Assembly (NCBI GenBank): GCA_905200645.1
Contig: CAJKLD010000020.1
Span: 1-49,500 of the forward strand
Reading direction: 5' to 3'
DNA length: 49,500 nucleotides
Source of the DNA: an uncultured Phascolarctobacterium sp.
Lineage (GTDB): Bacteria; Bacillota; Negativicutes; Acidaminococcales; Acidaminococcaceae
In this document: positions 40,414 through 48,413 of the stretch, in pieces
Position numbering within the stretch: position 1 is the first letter of the stretch
How the letters are laid out: the number at the start of each line of letters is the position of its first letter
Program-made: the position numbers and the translations under genes
The notes under the pieces: model-generated
Database searches by the model: none
What the model saw: the letters and a program-made list of their open reading frames with translations, nothing else
Told to the model about the DNA's origin: nothing

Positions 40414-41745
40414 ATGAAGTGGTTATTTTCAAAATACAATAAAAAATATCTTAACGTGGCCATTCCTGCTGCTATGGAAGGAGTTTTTATGTCAATTCTA
40501 CAAGCGGCAGATTTGATTATGGTCGGAGTCTTAGGCTCTACTGCTATTGCTGCTGTGAGTATTTTTATACCGCTAAGGCTGATGCTGCTCACCCTCGCTC
40601 GTTCCATGGCGTCTGCTGTTACTATTTTAGTTGCCAATAAATTTGGCGCTAAAGATTTTTTGGGAATCAAAGCCTTATTAAGACAATCGTTTTTTATATG
40701 TATTCTTGCTATGGGAATATTGCATATTACTTTTTTCTGTTTTTTTGAAAAAATAGTCTTGCTGATGGGAGCTAAATCCGACTATGCGCAGCTGGCTGTT
40801 GATTATGGTACGATTGCTGTGGTCGCAGTTTTTATATCCTGCTTATCACTGGCTCTGCAGGCAGTGCAGCTTGGTATCGGGCAAACCTCTGCCATTATGA
40901 AGTGCAATATTATTGGTAATCTCACTAACATAGTTTGTAATTTTTTTCTGATTACAGGCATAGGCTCTTTTGCCGGCTTTGGCGTAAAGGGTGCAGCCTG
41001 CGGAACAGTGATGGGTGCGTTGACAACCTTGTTATTAACTATGTGGATTATGGGGAAAAATAAATATTTTGCAGAAGGCTGGCTGCAGCTGCCGGATAAA
41101 AGCTTTTGGAAGGAGTTTAAACCTATTTTTACCGCCATTTTTAGCGAGTTGGGGGCTGAAAGAATTGGTATGGTTATTTACGCCAGAATTACTGCCGATT
41201 TAGGAACTCTGGCCTTTGCGGTGCATTCCATTTGTTATAGTATCAGTGATTTTGCCTGGGATTTTATTTTTGGCTTTGGTAAGGCTAATATGGTTTTAGC
41301 CGGGCAATCATGCGGCAGGCAAAATTATGAGGAATGGAAAATATATCGCGGCTTAGGTTTAAAATGGGGAGTTATTTTAGCAACAGCTTTTGGCGCTGTG
41401 ATACACATTTTTTGGCAGGAAATTTTTACTCTTTATAATAAGGATGCTGCAGCTTTAGCGTTAAGCCGCAGCGTTATGCTGATTGTGGCCTGGCATTTTT
41501 ATTTAACGGCGCAGGTGATTATTACGGGAGGAATATTGCGCGGCAGCAGTAAAACCGCTGTGGTCGCAGCCTACTCCTTTGTGCTGATAACAATTTTGCG
41601 TCCGTTAATGACTGCCGGAGCTGTGTATTATCTGCATTGGGGGATCGTTGGCGTTTGGCTGGCAATTTGTTTGGACCAAATTTTTCGCTCCGCCTGCTTT
41701 ACCTATATTTTGTATAAAATAAAAAGCTTGCCTAAAATTGTGTAA
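40414..41745 (+). CDS. MATE family efflux transporter
   Basis: This 443-residue protein shows about 12 membrane helices in two halves typical of MATE transporters: AIPAAMEGVFMSILQAADLIMVG followed by LGSTAIAAVSI, and in the second half AIFSELGAERIGMVIYARI and GGILRGSSKTAVVAAYSF. Members export cationic drugs or other compounds using Na+ or H+. The frame begins at 40351, but that lies within the upstream terminator; the ATG at 40414, after CAGGTGAAGC, is preferred. No regulator is adjacent. Confidence 0.9.
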   Translation: MKWLFSKYNKKYLNVAIPAAMEGVFMSILQAADLIMVGVLGSTAIAAVSIFIPLRLMLLTLARSMASAVTILVANKFGAKDFLGIKALLRQSFFICILAMGILHITFFCFFEKIVLLMGAKSDYAQLAVDYGTIAVVAVFISCLSLALQAVQLGIGQTSAIMKCNIIGNLTNIVCNFFLITGIGSFAGFGVKGAACGTVMGALTTLLLTMWIMGKNKYFAEGWLQLPDKSFWKEFKPIFTAIFSELGAERIGMVIYARITADLGTLAFAVHSICYSISDFAWDFIFGFGKANMVLAGQSCGRQNYEEWKIYRGLGLKWGVILATAFGAVIHIFWQEIFTLYNKDAAALALSRSVMLIVAWHFYLTAQVIITGGILRGSSKTAVVAAYSFVLITILRPLMTAGAVYYLHWGIVGVWLAICLDQIFRSACFTYILYKIKSLPKIV

Positions 41746-41758
41746 TGAGCGATAAAAT

Positions 41759-41796
41759 AAAAAGTATGCAGTGCAATTTTGCGCTGCATACTTTTT
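41759..41796. terminator. Bidirectional terminator after the MATE gene
   Basis: AAAAAGTATGCAG and CTGCATACTTTTT pair perfectly, with further pairing inside. It serves the MATE gene and the leftward remnant at 41843. Confidence 0.9.
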
Positions 41797-41842
41797 GTTT
41801 GAGAAAATAATTTTATTTGAAAAATTTTTAAGGCAGCAGTTC

Positions 41843-42045
41843 CTATGTTAGATCTGCGTTACTGCCGTTTTGCAAAATTTCTACTCCGTTATCAATATAA
41901 CATAAATGTTGGCGGGTAAATTGTTCGCTGTTTTGCGCGTATAAAATAACTAAGCTGCCTCGCAGCGGCCAGTAAAGAATATCGCCAACTTGATAATTAT
42001 CGGAGCGTAGATTTTTGGTTGACAAAAAATCTGCTCCGAAGAGGC
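41843..42045 (-). pseudogene. 5'-truncated cyclophilin-like-fold gene remnant
   Basis: The last 65 or so codons read like the end of a cyclophilin-like fold protein: YQVGDILYWPLRGSLVILYA, then LCYIDNGVEIL and a normal stop. No start codon with a ribosome site lies upstream. The open frame runs on only as a shadow of the neighbouring gene's Gly/His-coding 3' end (translated as SYRHRYRYRRRT). The N-terminal half of the domain is missing. The likely parent was a small cytoplasmic or secreted protein of unknown role. Confidence 0.6.
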
Positions 42046-42054
42046 AAGTAATTG

Positions 42055-42612
42055 TCACCAGCCTACGCCAATCCACGGTCCATGATGGTGGTGATGTCCG
42101 CCGCCGATACCTATACCTATGCCGATAGGAAAATGCACGCCACGACGGCTGGCTTTTTCCCGTTGAATTTTCATAAACCAAAAACGGTAAATCTGCGTGC
42201 CGTTTTCCAGCTTACGCGGTTTGTCTACGTCGGTAATAATTTTATAGCCGTCAAAATTGGCGTTATCGCTTTCGTAATCTAAAAGCATTTTGCTCATTTG
42301 CTCGTAAACTGCTTTATTAGTTGTATATAAGCGCAGCATTTCTGCATTCGGCAGGCTCAAAATAAGCTGCTTGCGCAGAGAACGGCTTTTGCCCATATCC
42401 CGATAAATTTCTACTTCCGCATCCTTGAGCTTGACATAAAGCAAATCCTCGCTTGATTCTGTTTCGCTTAGGCGCTGCTCCATTTCGTCTACGGTAATTA
42501 CAGCGCTGGGAGAAAGGATATTTTTTTCCTCATCCTGTTTTTTTTCTTTAGCTAAAGCAGAAAAACTAAAACAGCAAATAAGCAGCATGATACAGATAAA
42601 AAATTTGCGCAT
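42055..42612 (-). CDS. Secreted protein with Gly- and His-rich C-terminal tail
   Basis: The 185-residue product has a signal peptide (MRKFFICIMLLICCFSFSALA, cut near residue 21), a charged helical-looking body with SAVITVDEMEQRLSETESSE and NFDGYKIITDVDKPRKLENG, and a tail alternating GIGIGIGGG with HHHHHG before ending IGVGW. The five histidines suggest metal binding; glycine alternation may insert into a membrane or stack. The ATG at 42612 is chosen over a GTG at 42621. Family not recognised. Confidence 0.75.
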   Translation of the reverse strand: MRKFFICIMLLICCFSFSALAKEKKQDEEKNILSPSAVITVDEMEQRLSETESSEDLLYVKLKDAEVEIYRDMGKSRSLRKQLILSLPNAEMLRLYTTNKAVYEQMSKMLLDYESDNANFDGYKIITDVDKPRKLENGTQIYRFWFMKIQREKASRRGVHFPIGIGIGIGGGHHHHHGPWIGVGW

Positions 42613-42767
42613 CTTTCCCACCCTTTCTTGTATAAATATCCAATATATTTTGTCACTGAAAGCAATTAAAAATACGGTTAAGGTCTTTAATAATATGTTA
42701 TCATATAACTTGAAAAATGTGTAATGAAGTTTTAGAAAAAATTTTTTGGGAGTTATTGGTGACTTTT

Positions 42768-42785
42768 TTGTCCCGCAAGGGACAA
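42768..42785. repeat. Perfect hairpin upstream of the flavoprotein operon
   Basis: TTGTCCC-GCAA-GGGACAA has a 7-bp stem with a GNRA-type loop. It lies in the 290-base gap 42613-42904, which holds no gene. Confidence 0.55.
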
Positions 42786-42817
42786 TTTTAGCAAAAATAT
42801 CGAAAAAATCTACTCAT

Positions 42818-42843
42818 AACTGTCTTCCGGCAGTTCTTTTTTT
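42818..42843 (+). terminator. Terminator-like hairpin before the flavoprotein operon
   Basis: AACTGTC pairs with GGCAGTT across TTCC and is followed by eight T residues. It lies just upstream of the -10 of the flavoprotein operon and may end a leader transcript. Confidence 0.6.
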
Positions 42844-42853
42844 AGTTAATTTG

Positions 42854-42862
42854 TGATAAAAT
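42854..42862 (+). promoter_or_regulatory. Extended -10 promoter of the flavoprotein operon
   Basis: TGA-TAAAAT (TAAAAT at 42857-42862) within AATTTGTGATAAAAT, identical to the element at 14913. Confidence 0.5.
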
Positions 42863-42904
42863 TGAATTGTAATTGTTAAGAAAATTCGGCAAGGAAGTGA
42901 CAGA

Positions 42905-44368
42905 ATGGAATTTATAAAATCCGCTGATGTAGTCGTTATTGGTGGCGGCATTGTGGGTACTGCTGTTTTGCGTGAGCTTTCCAAGTACGATTTAAAATGC
43001 GTACTGGTAGAAAAGGAACCGGACGTTGCTCTGGGCACTACTAAAGCTAACAGCGCAATTCTGCACGCAGGCTTTGATGCTCCTACCGGCAGCTTGAAAG
43101 CTATTACTAACGTTCGTGGTAACAAATTGTACCATGAATTAGAAAACGAGCTTGACTTAGACATTAAATGGACCGGCTCCTTGGTAGCTGCAACCACTGA
43201 TGAAGAAATGCAGACTTTGCAGGAGCTGATGGCTCGCGGCCGTAAAAATGGCGTTGAAGGCCTGCAAATTTTAAGCCGTGAAGAAGTTATCGAGCAAGAA
43301 CCTAATCTGACCACTGTTAAAGGCGCTTTGTGGGCTCCCAGCGCCGGCGTGTGCTGGCCCTTTGGTGCAGCCATTGCTTTTGCGGAATGCGCTGTACAAA
43401 ACGGTGCGGAGGTTATCCGCGACTGCAAGGTTTTGGGTTTTGTTAAAGAAAACGGCAAAATTGTCGGCGTAGAAACCTCTAAAGGCGTTATTGCCGCTAA
43501 ATATGTTGTAAATGCTGCCGGCGTTTATGCTGACGAAATCGCCAAGCTGGCAGGCGACGATACTTTTACCATTACTCCGCGTAAGGGCGAATATATTCTC
43601 TTTGATAAAACTGCCTGCAGCAGCTTGGTTTACGGTGTAGTATTCCCCTGCCCCACTAAAAAATCTAAGGGCATTTTGGTATGTACTACTACCCATGGCA
43701 ATACCTTCATTGGTCCTAACGCCAATGAACAGGATTCCAAAGAGGACCATGCGGTTACTACTGAGGGCATGAACGAAATTATGGCTTCTGCCCGCAAGCT
43801 GATTCCCAATCTGCCCATGGGCGCAGCAATTACCGAATTTGCAGGCTTACGTGCAGTATCCAGCACCGGTGATTTTATTATCGGCGTCAGCGATAAGGTA
43901 GAAAATCTGTATAACGCTGCCGGTATGCAATCTCCCGGCTTGACCTCTGCTCCCGCGGTAGGCGAATTGATTGCTAAAGAAATTGCGCGTGTAAGCGGCG
44001 CTGCTGCTAAAGCTGATTTTAAAGCTGCTCTGCCCAAAAAGAAAGCTTTTATCCGCATGACTGCTTCCGAGCAGGCTGCTAAGATTGCAGAAAATAAGCT
44101 GTACGGTCGAGTTATCTGCCGTTGTGAGACCATTACCGAGGGTGAAATTGTGGAAGCCATTAATTCTCCCGTCGGCGCTCGCACTGTGGACGGCGTAAAG
44201 CGCCGCACCCGCGCAGGTATGGGACGCTGCCAAGGCGGTTTCTGCGGTCCTCGCGTAACTCAAATTCTTGCTCGCGAGCTGAATATTTCTATTCCGGAGG
44301 TACTCAAGGAGCGTGCAGATTCCAATATGTTCTATGAAAAATATCCGGTAGACGGCGGGGAGGAATAA
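42905..44368 (+). CDS. GlpA-like FAD-dependent oxidoreductase with BFD-type [2Fe-2S] domain
   Basis: The 487-residue protein begins with a FAD motif (VVVIGGGIVGTAVLRELSKY) and has the DAO-fold signature ALGTTKANSAILHAGFDAP. The C-terminal part carries the BFD-type cluster ligands: VICRCETITEGEIVEAI and GRCQGGFCGPRV. This domain order is found in anaerobic glycerol-3-phosphate dehydrogenase-like enzymes. The probable reaction is oxidation of glycerol-3-phosphate to dihydroxyacetone phosphate; other 2-hydroxy acids are possible. Electrons would pass via the cluster to the next two proteins. The start follows CAAGGAAGTG. Confidence 0.85.
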   Translation: MEFIKSADVVVIGGGIVGTAVLRELSKYDLKCVLVEKEPDVALGTTKANSAILHAGFDAPTGSLKAITNVRGNKLYHELENELDLDIKWTGSLVAATTDEEMQTLQELMARGRKNGVEGLQILSREEVIEQEPNLTTVKGALWAPSAGVCWPFGAAIAFAECAVQNGAEVIRDCKVLGFVKENGKIVGVETSKGVIAAKYVVNAAGVYADEIAKLAGDDTFTITPRKGEYILFDKTACSSLVYGVVFPCPTKKSKGILVCTTTHGNTFIGPNANEQDSKEDHAVTTEGMNEIMASARKLIPNLPMGAAITEFAGLRAVSSTGDFIIGVSDKVENLYNAAGMQSPGLTSAPAVGELIAKEIARVSGAAAKADFKAALPKKKAFIRMTASEQAAKIAENKLYGRVICRCETITEGEIVEAINSPVGARTVDGVKRRTRAGMGRCQGGFCGPRVTQILARELNISIPEVLKERADSNMFYEKYPVDGGEE

Positions 44369-44370
44369 AG

Positions 44371-45639
44371 ATGAATCAATTATATGATGTAATTATTGTC
44401 GGCGGCGGCCCTGCCGGTCTTTCTGCTGCTTACAGCGCATGGGAAAACGGCGCGAAAAAAATTATTGTTATCGAGCGCGACCGCGAATTAGGCGGAATTT
44501 TGCAACAATGTATTCATAACGGCTTCGGTCTGCACCATTTTAAAGAGGAGCTGACCGGCCCCGGCTACGCTCATAAATGTATCGAGCTGGTTAAGGATAA
44601 ACCGGAAATTGAAACCTTAGTTGATACTATGGTGCTGGATGTGCAAAATAACAAAACCGTTATTGCCGTAAATCCCGAAAAGGGTTTAATGAAATTGGAA
44701 GGTAAAACCGTTATTTTGACCATGGGCTGCCGTGAGCGTACCCGCGGCGCTATCCGCATTCCCGGCGAGCGTCCCGCAGGCGTATTTACTGCCGGCGCCG
44801 CTCAACGTATGGTTAATATGGAAGGCTATCTGCCCGGACACAAAATTGTTATTTTGGGCAGCGGCGATATCGGCTTGATTATGGCTCGCCGTATGAGTCT
44901 GGAAGGCTGCAAGGTTCAGGCTTGCTTGGAAATTTGCCCCTTCTCCAACGGTTTGACCCGTAATATTGTTCAATGCTTGAACGATTATAATATTCCTTTG
45001 TATTTGTCCCACACGATTGTGGCTATTCATGGCGAAGAACGCGTTACCGGCATCACCGTAGCTAAGGTTGACGAGCGCATGACGCCGATTCCGGGTACGG
45101 AATTTGATATTGAATGCGATACCGTACTGCTGTCCGTTGGTTTGATTCCCGAAAACGAATTGAGCCGCGGCTTGAACCTAGATATGAATCCGCTGACTAA
45201 CGGCCCTGTTGTTGACCAGCATCGCGAAACTAGCCTTGACGGCTTCTTTGCCGCAGGCAACGTAGTGCATGTACATGACCTTGTGGACTTTGTATCCGAA
45301 GAAGCGGAAATCGCCGGCAAATATGCCGCATTAAAGGCTCAAGGCAAATTGTCCGCCGATAACCGTTCCGTAAAGGTAAGCGCTGTGGACGGCGTGCGTA
45401 CCTGCGTACCGCAAAAGGTTACTCTGCCCGCAGAAATTCCCGCTGACGAAAAAATTAAACTGTTCATGCGCGTAGCTGCTCCCCACCGCAAGGTTAAGCT
45501 GGTTGTTAAGAGCGGCGAAAACGTGCTTTTGAGCAGACCTCTGCCTGTTGCTAAGCCCAGCGAAATGATTGCCGTAGAAATTCCGGCTGCAAAATTCAAC
45601 CAAATCGGCGACGAAATCACCGTTGGTTTGGTACTGTAA
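44371..45639 (+). CDS. FAD/NAD(P)-dependent oxidoreductase, second subunit
   Basis: This 422-residue flavoprotein has two nucleotide sites: FAD near the start (DVIIVGGGPAGLSAAYSAWE) and a second GxGxxG-type motif in IVILGSGDIGLIMARRMSLE (about residues 152-171), with VFTAGAAQRMVNMEG between them and FFAAGNVVHVHDLVDFV near the end. It resembles the NADH-oxidoreductase-like partner found beside GlpA-like proteins. It starts three bases after the first subunit and is followed by a DUF1667 protein, so the three probably form one complex. Confidence 0.87.
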   Translation: MNQLYDVIIVGGGPAGLSAAYSAWENGAKKIIVIERDRELGGILQQCIHNGFGLHHFKEELTGPGYAHKCIELVKDKPEIETLVDTMVLDVQNNKTVIAVNPEKGLMKLEGKTVILTMGCRERTRGAIRIPGERPAGVFTAGAAQRMVNMEGYLPGHKIVILGSGDIGLIMARRMSLEGCKVQACLEICPFSNGLTRNIVQCLNDYNIPLYLSHTIVAIHGEERVTGITVAKVDERMTPIPGTEFDIECDTVLLSVGLIPENELSRGLNLDMNPLTNGPVVDQHRETSLDGFFAAGNVVHVHDLVDFVSEEAEIAGKYAALKAQGKLSADNRSVKVSAVDGVRTCVPQKVTLPAEIPADEKIKLFMRVAAPHRKVKLVVKSGENVLLSRPLPVAKPSEMIAVEIPAAKFNQIGDEITVGLVL

Positions 45640-45651
45640 GGAGGGTATAAA

Positions 45652-46029
45652 ATGGCTGTTGAAACTCGCGTTATGAACTGCATTATGTGCCCTATGGGCT
45701 GCGAATTGACCGTTACTATTGAGGATGGCGTTGTTACTAACGTAACCGGCAACACCTGTCCTCGTGGTCCTATTTATGCAAAGAATGAAGTAACTGCTCC
45801 CAAACGTATGCTGACCAGCACCGTTGCTATTGAAGGCGGCGTACTTCCCTTGTTGCCCGTTGTTTCTGCCGACGTGCTGCCGAAGGAGCGTATTTTGGAC
45901 TGCGCTTGCTATCTGCGCGGCGTAAAGGTACAGGCTCCCGTAAAAACAGGCGACGTTGTTGTAGAAAATATTCTCGGCCTAGGCGTAAATATTATCGCCA
46001 GCCGCGACATGGAACTGCACGAACAATAA
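45652..46029 (+). CDS. DUF1667 protein, third subunit
   Basis: The 125-residue protein is a DUF1667 member with a cysteine motif NCIMCPMGCELTVTIEDG and a further cysteine in GNTCPRGPIYAKNE, four in all, suitable for a metal or Fe-S site. Molybdopterin-oxidoreductase N-terminal domains have a similar cysteine pattern. It is always found next to the two flavoproteins in such operons, so it may be an electron-transfer subunit. It starts 12 bases after the second gene, behind AAGGAGGG. Confidence 0.87.
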   Translation: MAVETRVMNCIMCPMGCELTVTIEDGVVTNVTGNTCPRGPIYAKNEVTAPKRMLTSTVAIEGGVLPLLPVVSADVLPKERILDCACYLRGVKVQAPVKTGDVVVENILGLGVNIIASRDMELHEQ

Positions 46030-46038
46030 TTGTTAATG

Positions 46039-46075
46039 ACAGACCTCTCGTTAATTTTGAGAGGTCTGTTTTTTT
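46039..46075 (+). terminator. Terminator of the flavoprotein operon
   Basis: ACAGACCTCTC and GAGAGGTCTGT form a perfect 11-bp stem followed by seven T residues. Confidence 0.92.
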
Positions 46076-46096
46076 ATTTTCTAAAGAAGATTTTTA

Positions 46097-46226
46097 AAAC
46101 GAACGCTTGTTCCTGTTGCGTTTCGTGATATGAAGGAGCGCTCATACGTTAGAAAATTATAAGTACGTTGGAAAATTATAAGGCGGATATATTATCACTC
46201 GCTCAGCTCGCTTTTTTTACGCCAGC
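46097..46226. repeat. Diverged ~110-bp repeat, copy A
   Basis: The stretch from AACGAACGCTTGTTCC through ATCACTCGCTCAGCTCGCTT resembles 47461-47558 at many positions (GTTTGTTCCT, GCGTTTC, CTCATA, ATATTATCACTCG, CTCGCTTT, ACGC). It flanks the left side of the hemagglutinin fragment. Confidence 0.6.
46145..46182. repeat. Tandem 19-bp repeat
   Basis: TACGTTAGAAAATTATAAG and TACGTTGGAAAATTATAAG follow each other directly with one difference. Copy B of the larger repeat has no such duplication. Confidence 0.8.
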
Positions 46227-46343
46227 TTCGAGCAAAAGCATCACGAAATCTCGCAAAACTCGCTGCGCTCAAACATTGCTCGATTTCTATGCTTTTAAGC
46301 TCTTGCTGTCTAAAAGCTCGAATATTCGCTCCGTGATAATATA
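46188..46343. repeat. 156-bp element with nested inverted repeats
   Basis: TATATTATCAC at 46188-46198 is inverted as GTGATAATATA at 46333-46343. Inside, AAAAGCAT...GAAATC is mirrored by GATTTC...ATGCTTTT. No coding frame is credible. It may be a MITE- or REP-like element or the remains of one. Together with copy A this accounts for the gene-free stretch 46076-46378. Confidence 0.55.
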
Positions 46344-46378
46344 CTCGCCTTGTATGTACTACTTACTGTTCACTGACA

Positions 46379-47392
46379 TCATGCCACAATCTGCATAGTG
46401 TTGGCGTGCAAATCTACGCTCTGCCCGTTCACTTCTTTCTCTACCAGCCATACTATGTCGCTGGAAAGAAATTTGTGGTAGTCCGCAAATTTTTTGTCGG
46501 TCTCGATTAAATATTTAGCGCTGGGGTCTCCGTTCAAAGTATAAATTTTGCTGTTGATGTGCAGCTCGGATATATCCAGCATTTTGCCGTTGGTCGCGGG
46601 GTCGTTGACGCTTTCGTTTTTACTGTCAACGTCGCCGGAAACATTTTCCTTTGCCAAATAATCCGTATTATATTGAGATTTACTGTCGTCTACCTTTTTA
46701 TTAGGCACGTCCAGCACTTCGCCGATAATGTGATTTTCGCTGTCAAATTTTACATATTCGTCGCTGGCCGGAAGTCCGCCCGCCTTGCCCTGCGCCTGAT
46801 ATGTTTTGTTGATAACATTTTCCGCTGCAATAGTTACTTTTCCGCTCGCGCTCAAAAGGCTGCGCCGCTCGCTGGCTGCTCCTTCTGCGTCATACATGGT
46901 GTGGTCAAAATATGGCAGAACAGTTGTGCCGTATTTCCAGTGGCAGCCGATGTGGAATCTTCTGTGCTTTTTATACTTCCAGTAATGGTTATCCTGCCCG
47001 CGGTCGTAATAATGCACTGTTCCTTGGTAGCCTTCGTTTTTAACTTCGGCAGCCGCAACAGTTAAATTTTCGCCCGCGTTTATTTTGCTGTACTGGTTGG
47101 CTAAATTTTCGTCTAAGGTTATTTCCATATTGCCGCTGGCGATAATATTGGCGTCGTCCGTTTCTTTATCTATAACGGCGGTCAAAATCTGCCGGTCAAA
47201 TTCGCGCATGGCATCGTAATAATTGGGCGCGTTTAAATGCGGAATTTTATAGGATATTTTTTCGTGGCTTTCATGGAAGCTGGTTGCAAAAATTTCTTTT
47301 TGGTTGTGCAGATTTTTAGCGGTGATAGTTATATTGCCTGCGCTTTCGATATCGCTGGAGCTAGTTACTTCGTTTAAATATATCCACTTCAT
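46379..47392 (-). pseudogene. Internal fragment of a CdiA/FhaB-type hemagglutinin
   Basis: The 337-codon frame begins directly after an in-frame TAA, with no signal peptide or clear ribosome site, and reads as the middle of a large exoprotein: NITITAKNLHN, ANIIASGNMEITLDENLANQ, ENLTVAAAEVKNEGYQG, SGKVTIAAENVINKTYQAQG and the linker segment AKYLIETDKKFADYHKFLSS. That linker normally lies between the filamentous and repeat regions of CdiA/FhaB proteins. It ends abruptly beside the repeat element. It probably came from the neighbouring exoprotein gene or a duplicate. Expression is unlikely. Confidence 0.75.
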
Positions 47393-47460
47393 TTAGTAAC
47401 GCGAGCCTCTTTTCCTTTTAATAATGCAATAATACAGAGAAATTTACAGCAGACAAAAAA

Positions 47461-47560
47461 GTAAACGTTTGTTCCTAGCGCGTTTCACTCTATGAACGAC
47501 TACTCATATGTTTAGCGACGAATATAATATCACTCGTTCAACTCGCTTTCTTAACGCTAT
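47461..47560. repeat. Diverged ~110-bp repeat, copy B
   Basis: GTAAACGTTTGTTCCT through ACTCGCTTTCTTAACGC resembles copy A (46097-46226) without the 19-bp duplication. It separates the hemagglutinin fragment from the immunity genes and just reaches the last codon of the gene at 47557. Confidence 0.6.
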
Positions 47561-48027
47561 CGTTTAGGATAATAATACATCTTTATTCTCCACAACAATC
47601 CACTGCTTTTTTCTAATAAAAATACCATTGTACCATTTTTTCCGCGTATTTTTTCATCCTTTAGTAATACTAATTTTTTATTATTTATTATATCTATATT
47701 CCAATCATTTTGTTTTCCTTTAGTAAGATAATAATCTATAATTTTATCATCATTCTGCTTATATTCTATTTCTAAAACCATATCTAATTTTTTATTAGAA
47801 AACCTAGAATATCTATTAAACTCACAGTTTTTAATCCCCTCAGAATTTAAGACCGGCAGTTGTTTTAAATTTACCAGCATAGTTTCTTTTAATTTATCAT
47901 TTTCTAATGTATCATACACAATAGTAGTTTTTATAAAGCCTCCAACTACGTAAATTATTACAATCAATATAAAGGTATATATGCTTATATCGATTAAACA
48001 TTTTGTATTTAATACTTTATTTTTCAA
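47557..48027 (-). CDS. Candidate immunity protein 2 (membrane-anchored, 156 aa)
   Basis: The product has one N-terminal membrane helix (IDISIYTFILIVIIYVVGGF, about residues 13-32) and a soluble domain of about 120 residues: strongly charged, with LDMVLEIEYKQNDDKIIDYY, WNIDIINNKKLVLLKDE and a C-terminal LLWRIKMYYYP. The positive N terminus (MKNKVLNTK) suggests the domain is outside the cytoplasm. Its start overlaps the end of the gene at 48017 by 11 bases, so it is translated together with it behind the exoprotein gene. It is very AT-rich. No family recognised; an immunity role is inferred from position. Confidence 0.6.
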   Translation of the reverse strand: MKNKVLNTKCLIDISIYTFILIVIIYVVGGFIKTTIVYDTLENDKLKETMLVNLKQLPVLNSEGIKNCEFNRYSRFSNKKLDMVLEIEYKQNDDKIIDYYLTKGKQNDWNIDIINNKKLVLLKDEKIRGKNGTMVFLLEKSSGLLWRIKMYYYPKR

Positions 48028-48412
48028 CTATACTTTCTCCCCATTTATTAGTCTCAATAAAATCTGTAACGCTATAATAGCATTCATTATTTTCAAAAAT
48101 ATGTATTATATGACTTCCATCTAAAGATTGTTCATCTTTTACTTTTTTCCAACCTTTAGCTTTTAATTGTAACATAATAGCATTAATATTTTTATTATCA
48201 CTCTGCCATTTAGAAAATATAACATTATTTGCATTTTTTGCCCCAGTTAATACATAAATATGCTTACTATTCTTCGGTAACTCTATAGACAAAAAACACT
48301 TCACTGAATTGATTCTTTTAATCTTATCATTAGGGGATTCGACAAGCCATGTAGCAATAACAATAAAAGTTATTGCTACATAAAGAATGGTTTTTATATT
48401 TATATTTTTCAT
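48017..48412 (-). CDS. Candidate immunity protein 1 (membrane-anchored, 131 aa)
   Basis: The ATG at 48412 lies one base after the exoprotein stop codon, the tightest possible toxin-immunity spacing. The product has an N-terminal membrane helix (TILYVAITFIVIATWLV, about residues 8-24) and a soluble domain (KCFLSIELPKNSKHIYVL, MLQLKAKGWKKVKDEQS, IIHIFENNECYYSV). General layout resembles the next gene: anchor, strands, then a W-containing segment, so the two may be distant relatives. If the domain is periplasmic, the toxin is probably blocked at or outside the inner membrane. No family recognised. Confidence 0.65.
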   Translation of the reverse strand: MKNINIKTILYVAITFIVIATWLVESPNDKIKRINSVKCFLSIELPKNSKHIYVLTGAKNANNVIFSKWQSDNKNINAIMLQLKAKGWKKVKDEQSLDGSHIIHIFENNECYYSVTDFIETNKWGESIVEK

Positions 48413-48413
48413 C

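Noticed and set aside
42046..42181. N-terminal part of a leftward frame continuous with the cyclophilin-like remnant
   Set aside because: It is the shifted-frame shadow of the Gly/His-coding end of the secreted-protein gene (reads as repeated Arg and Tyr).
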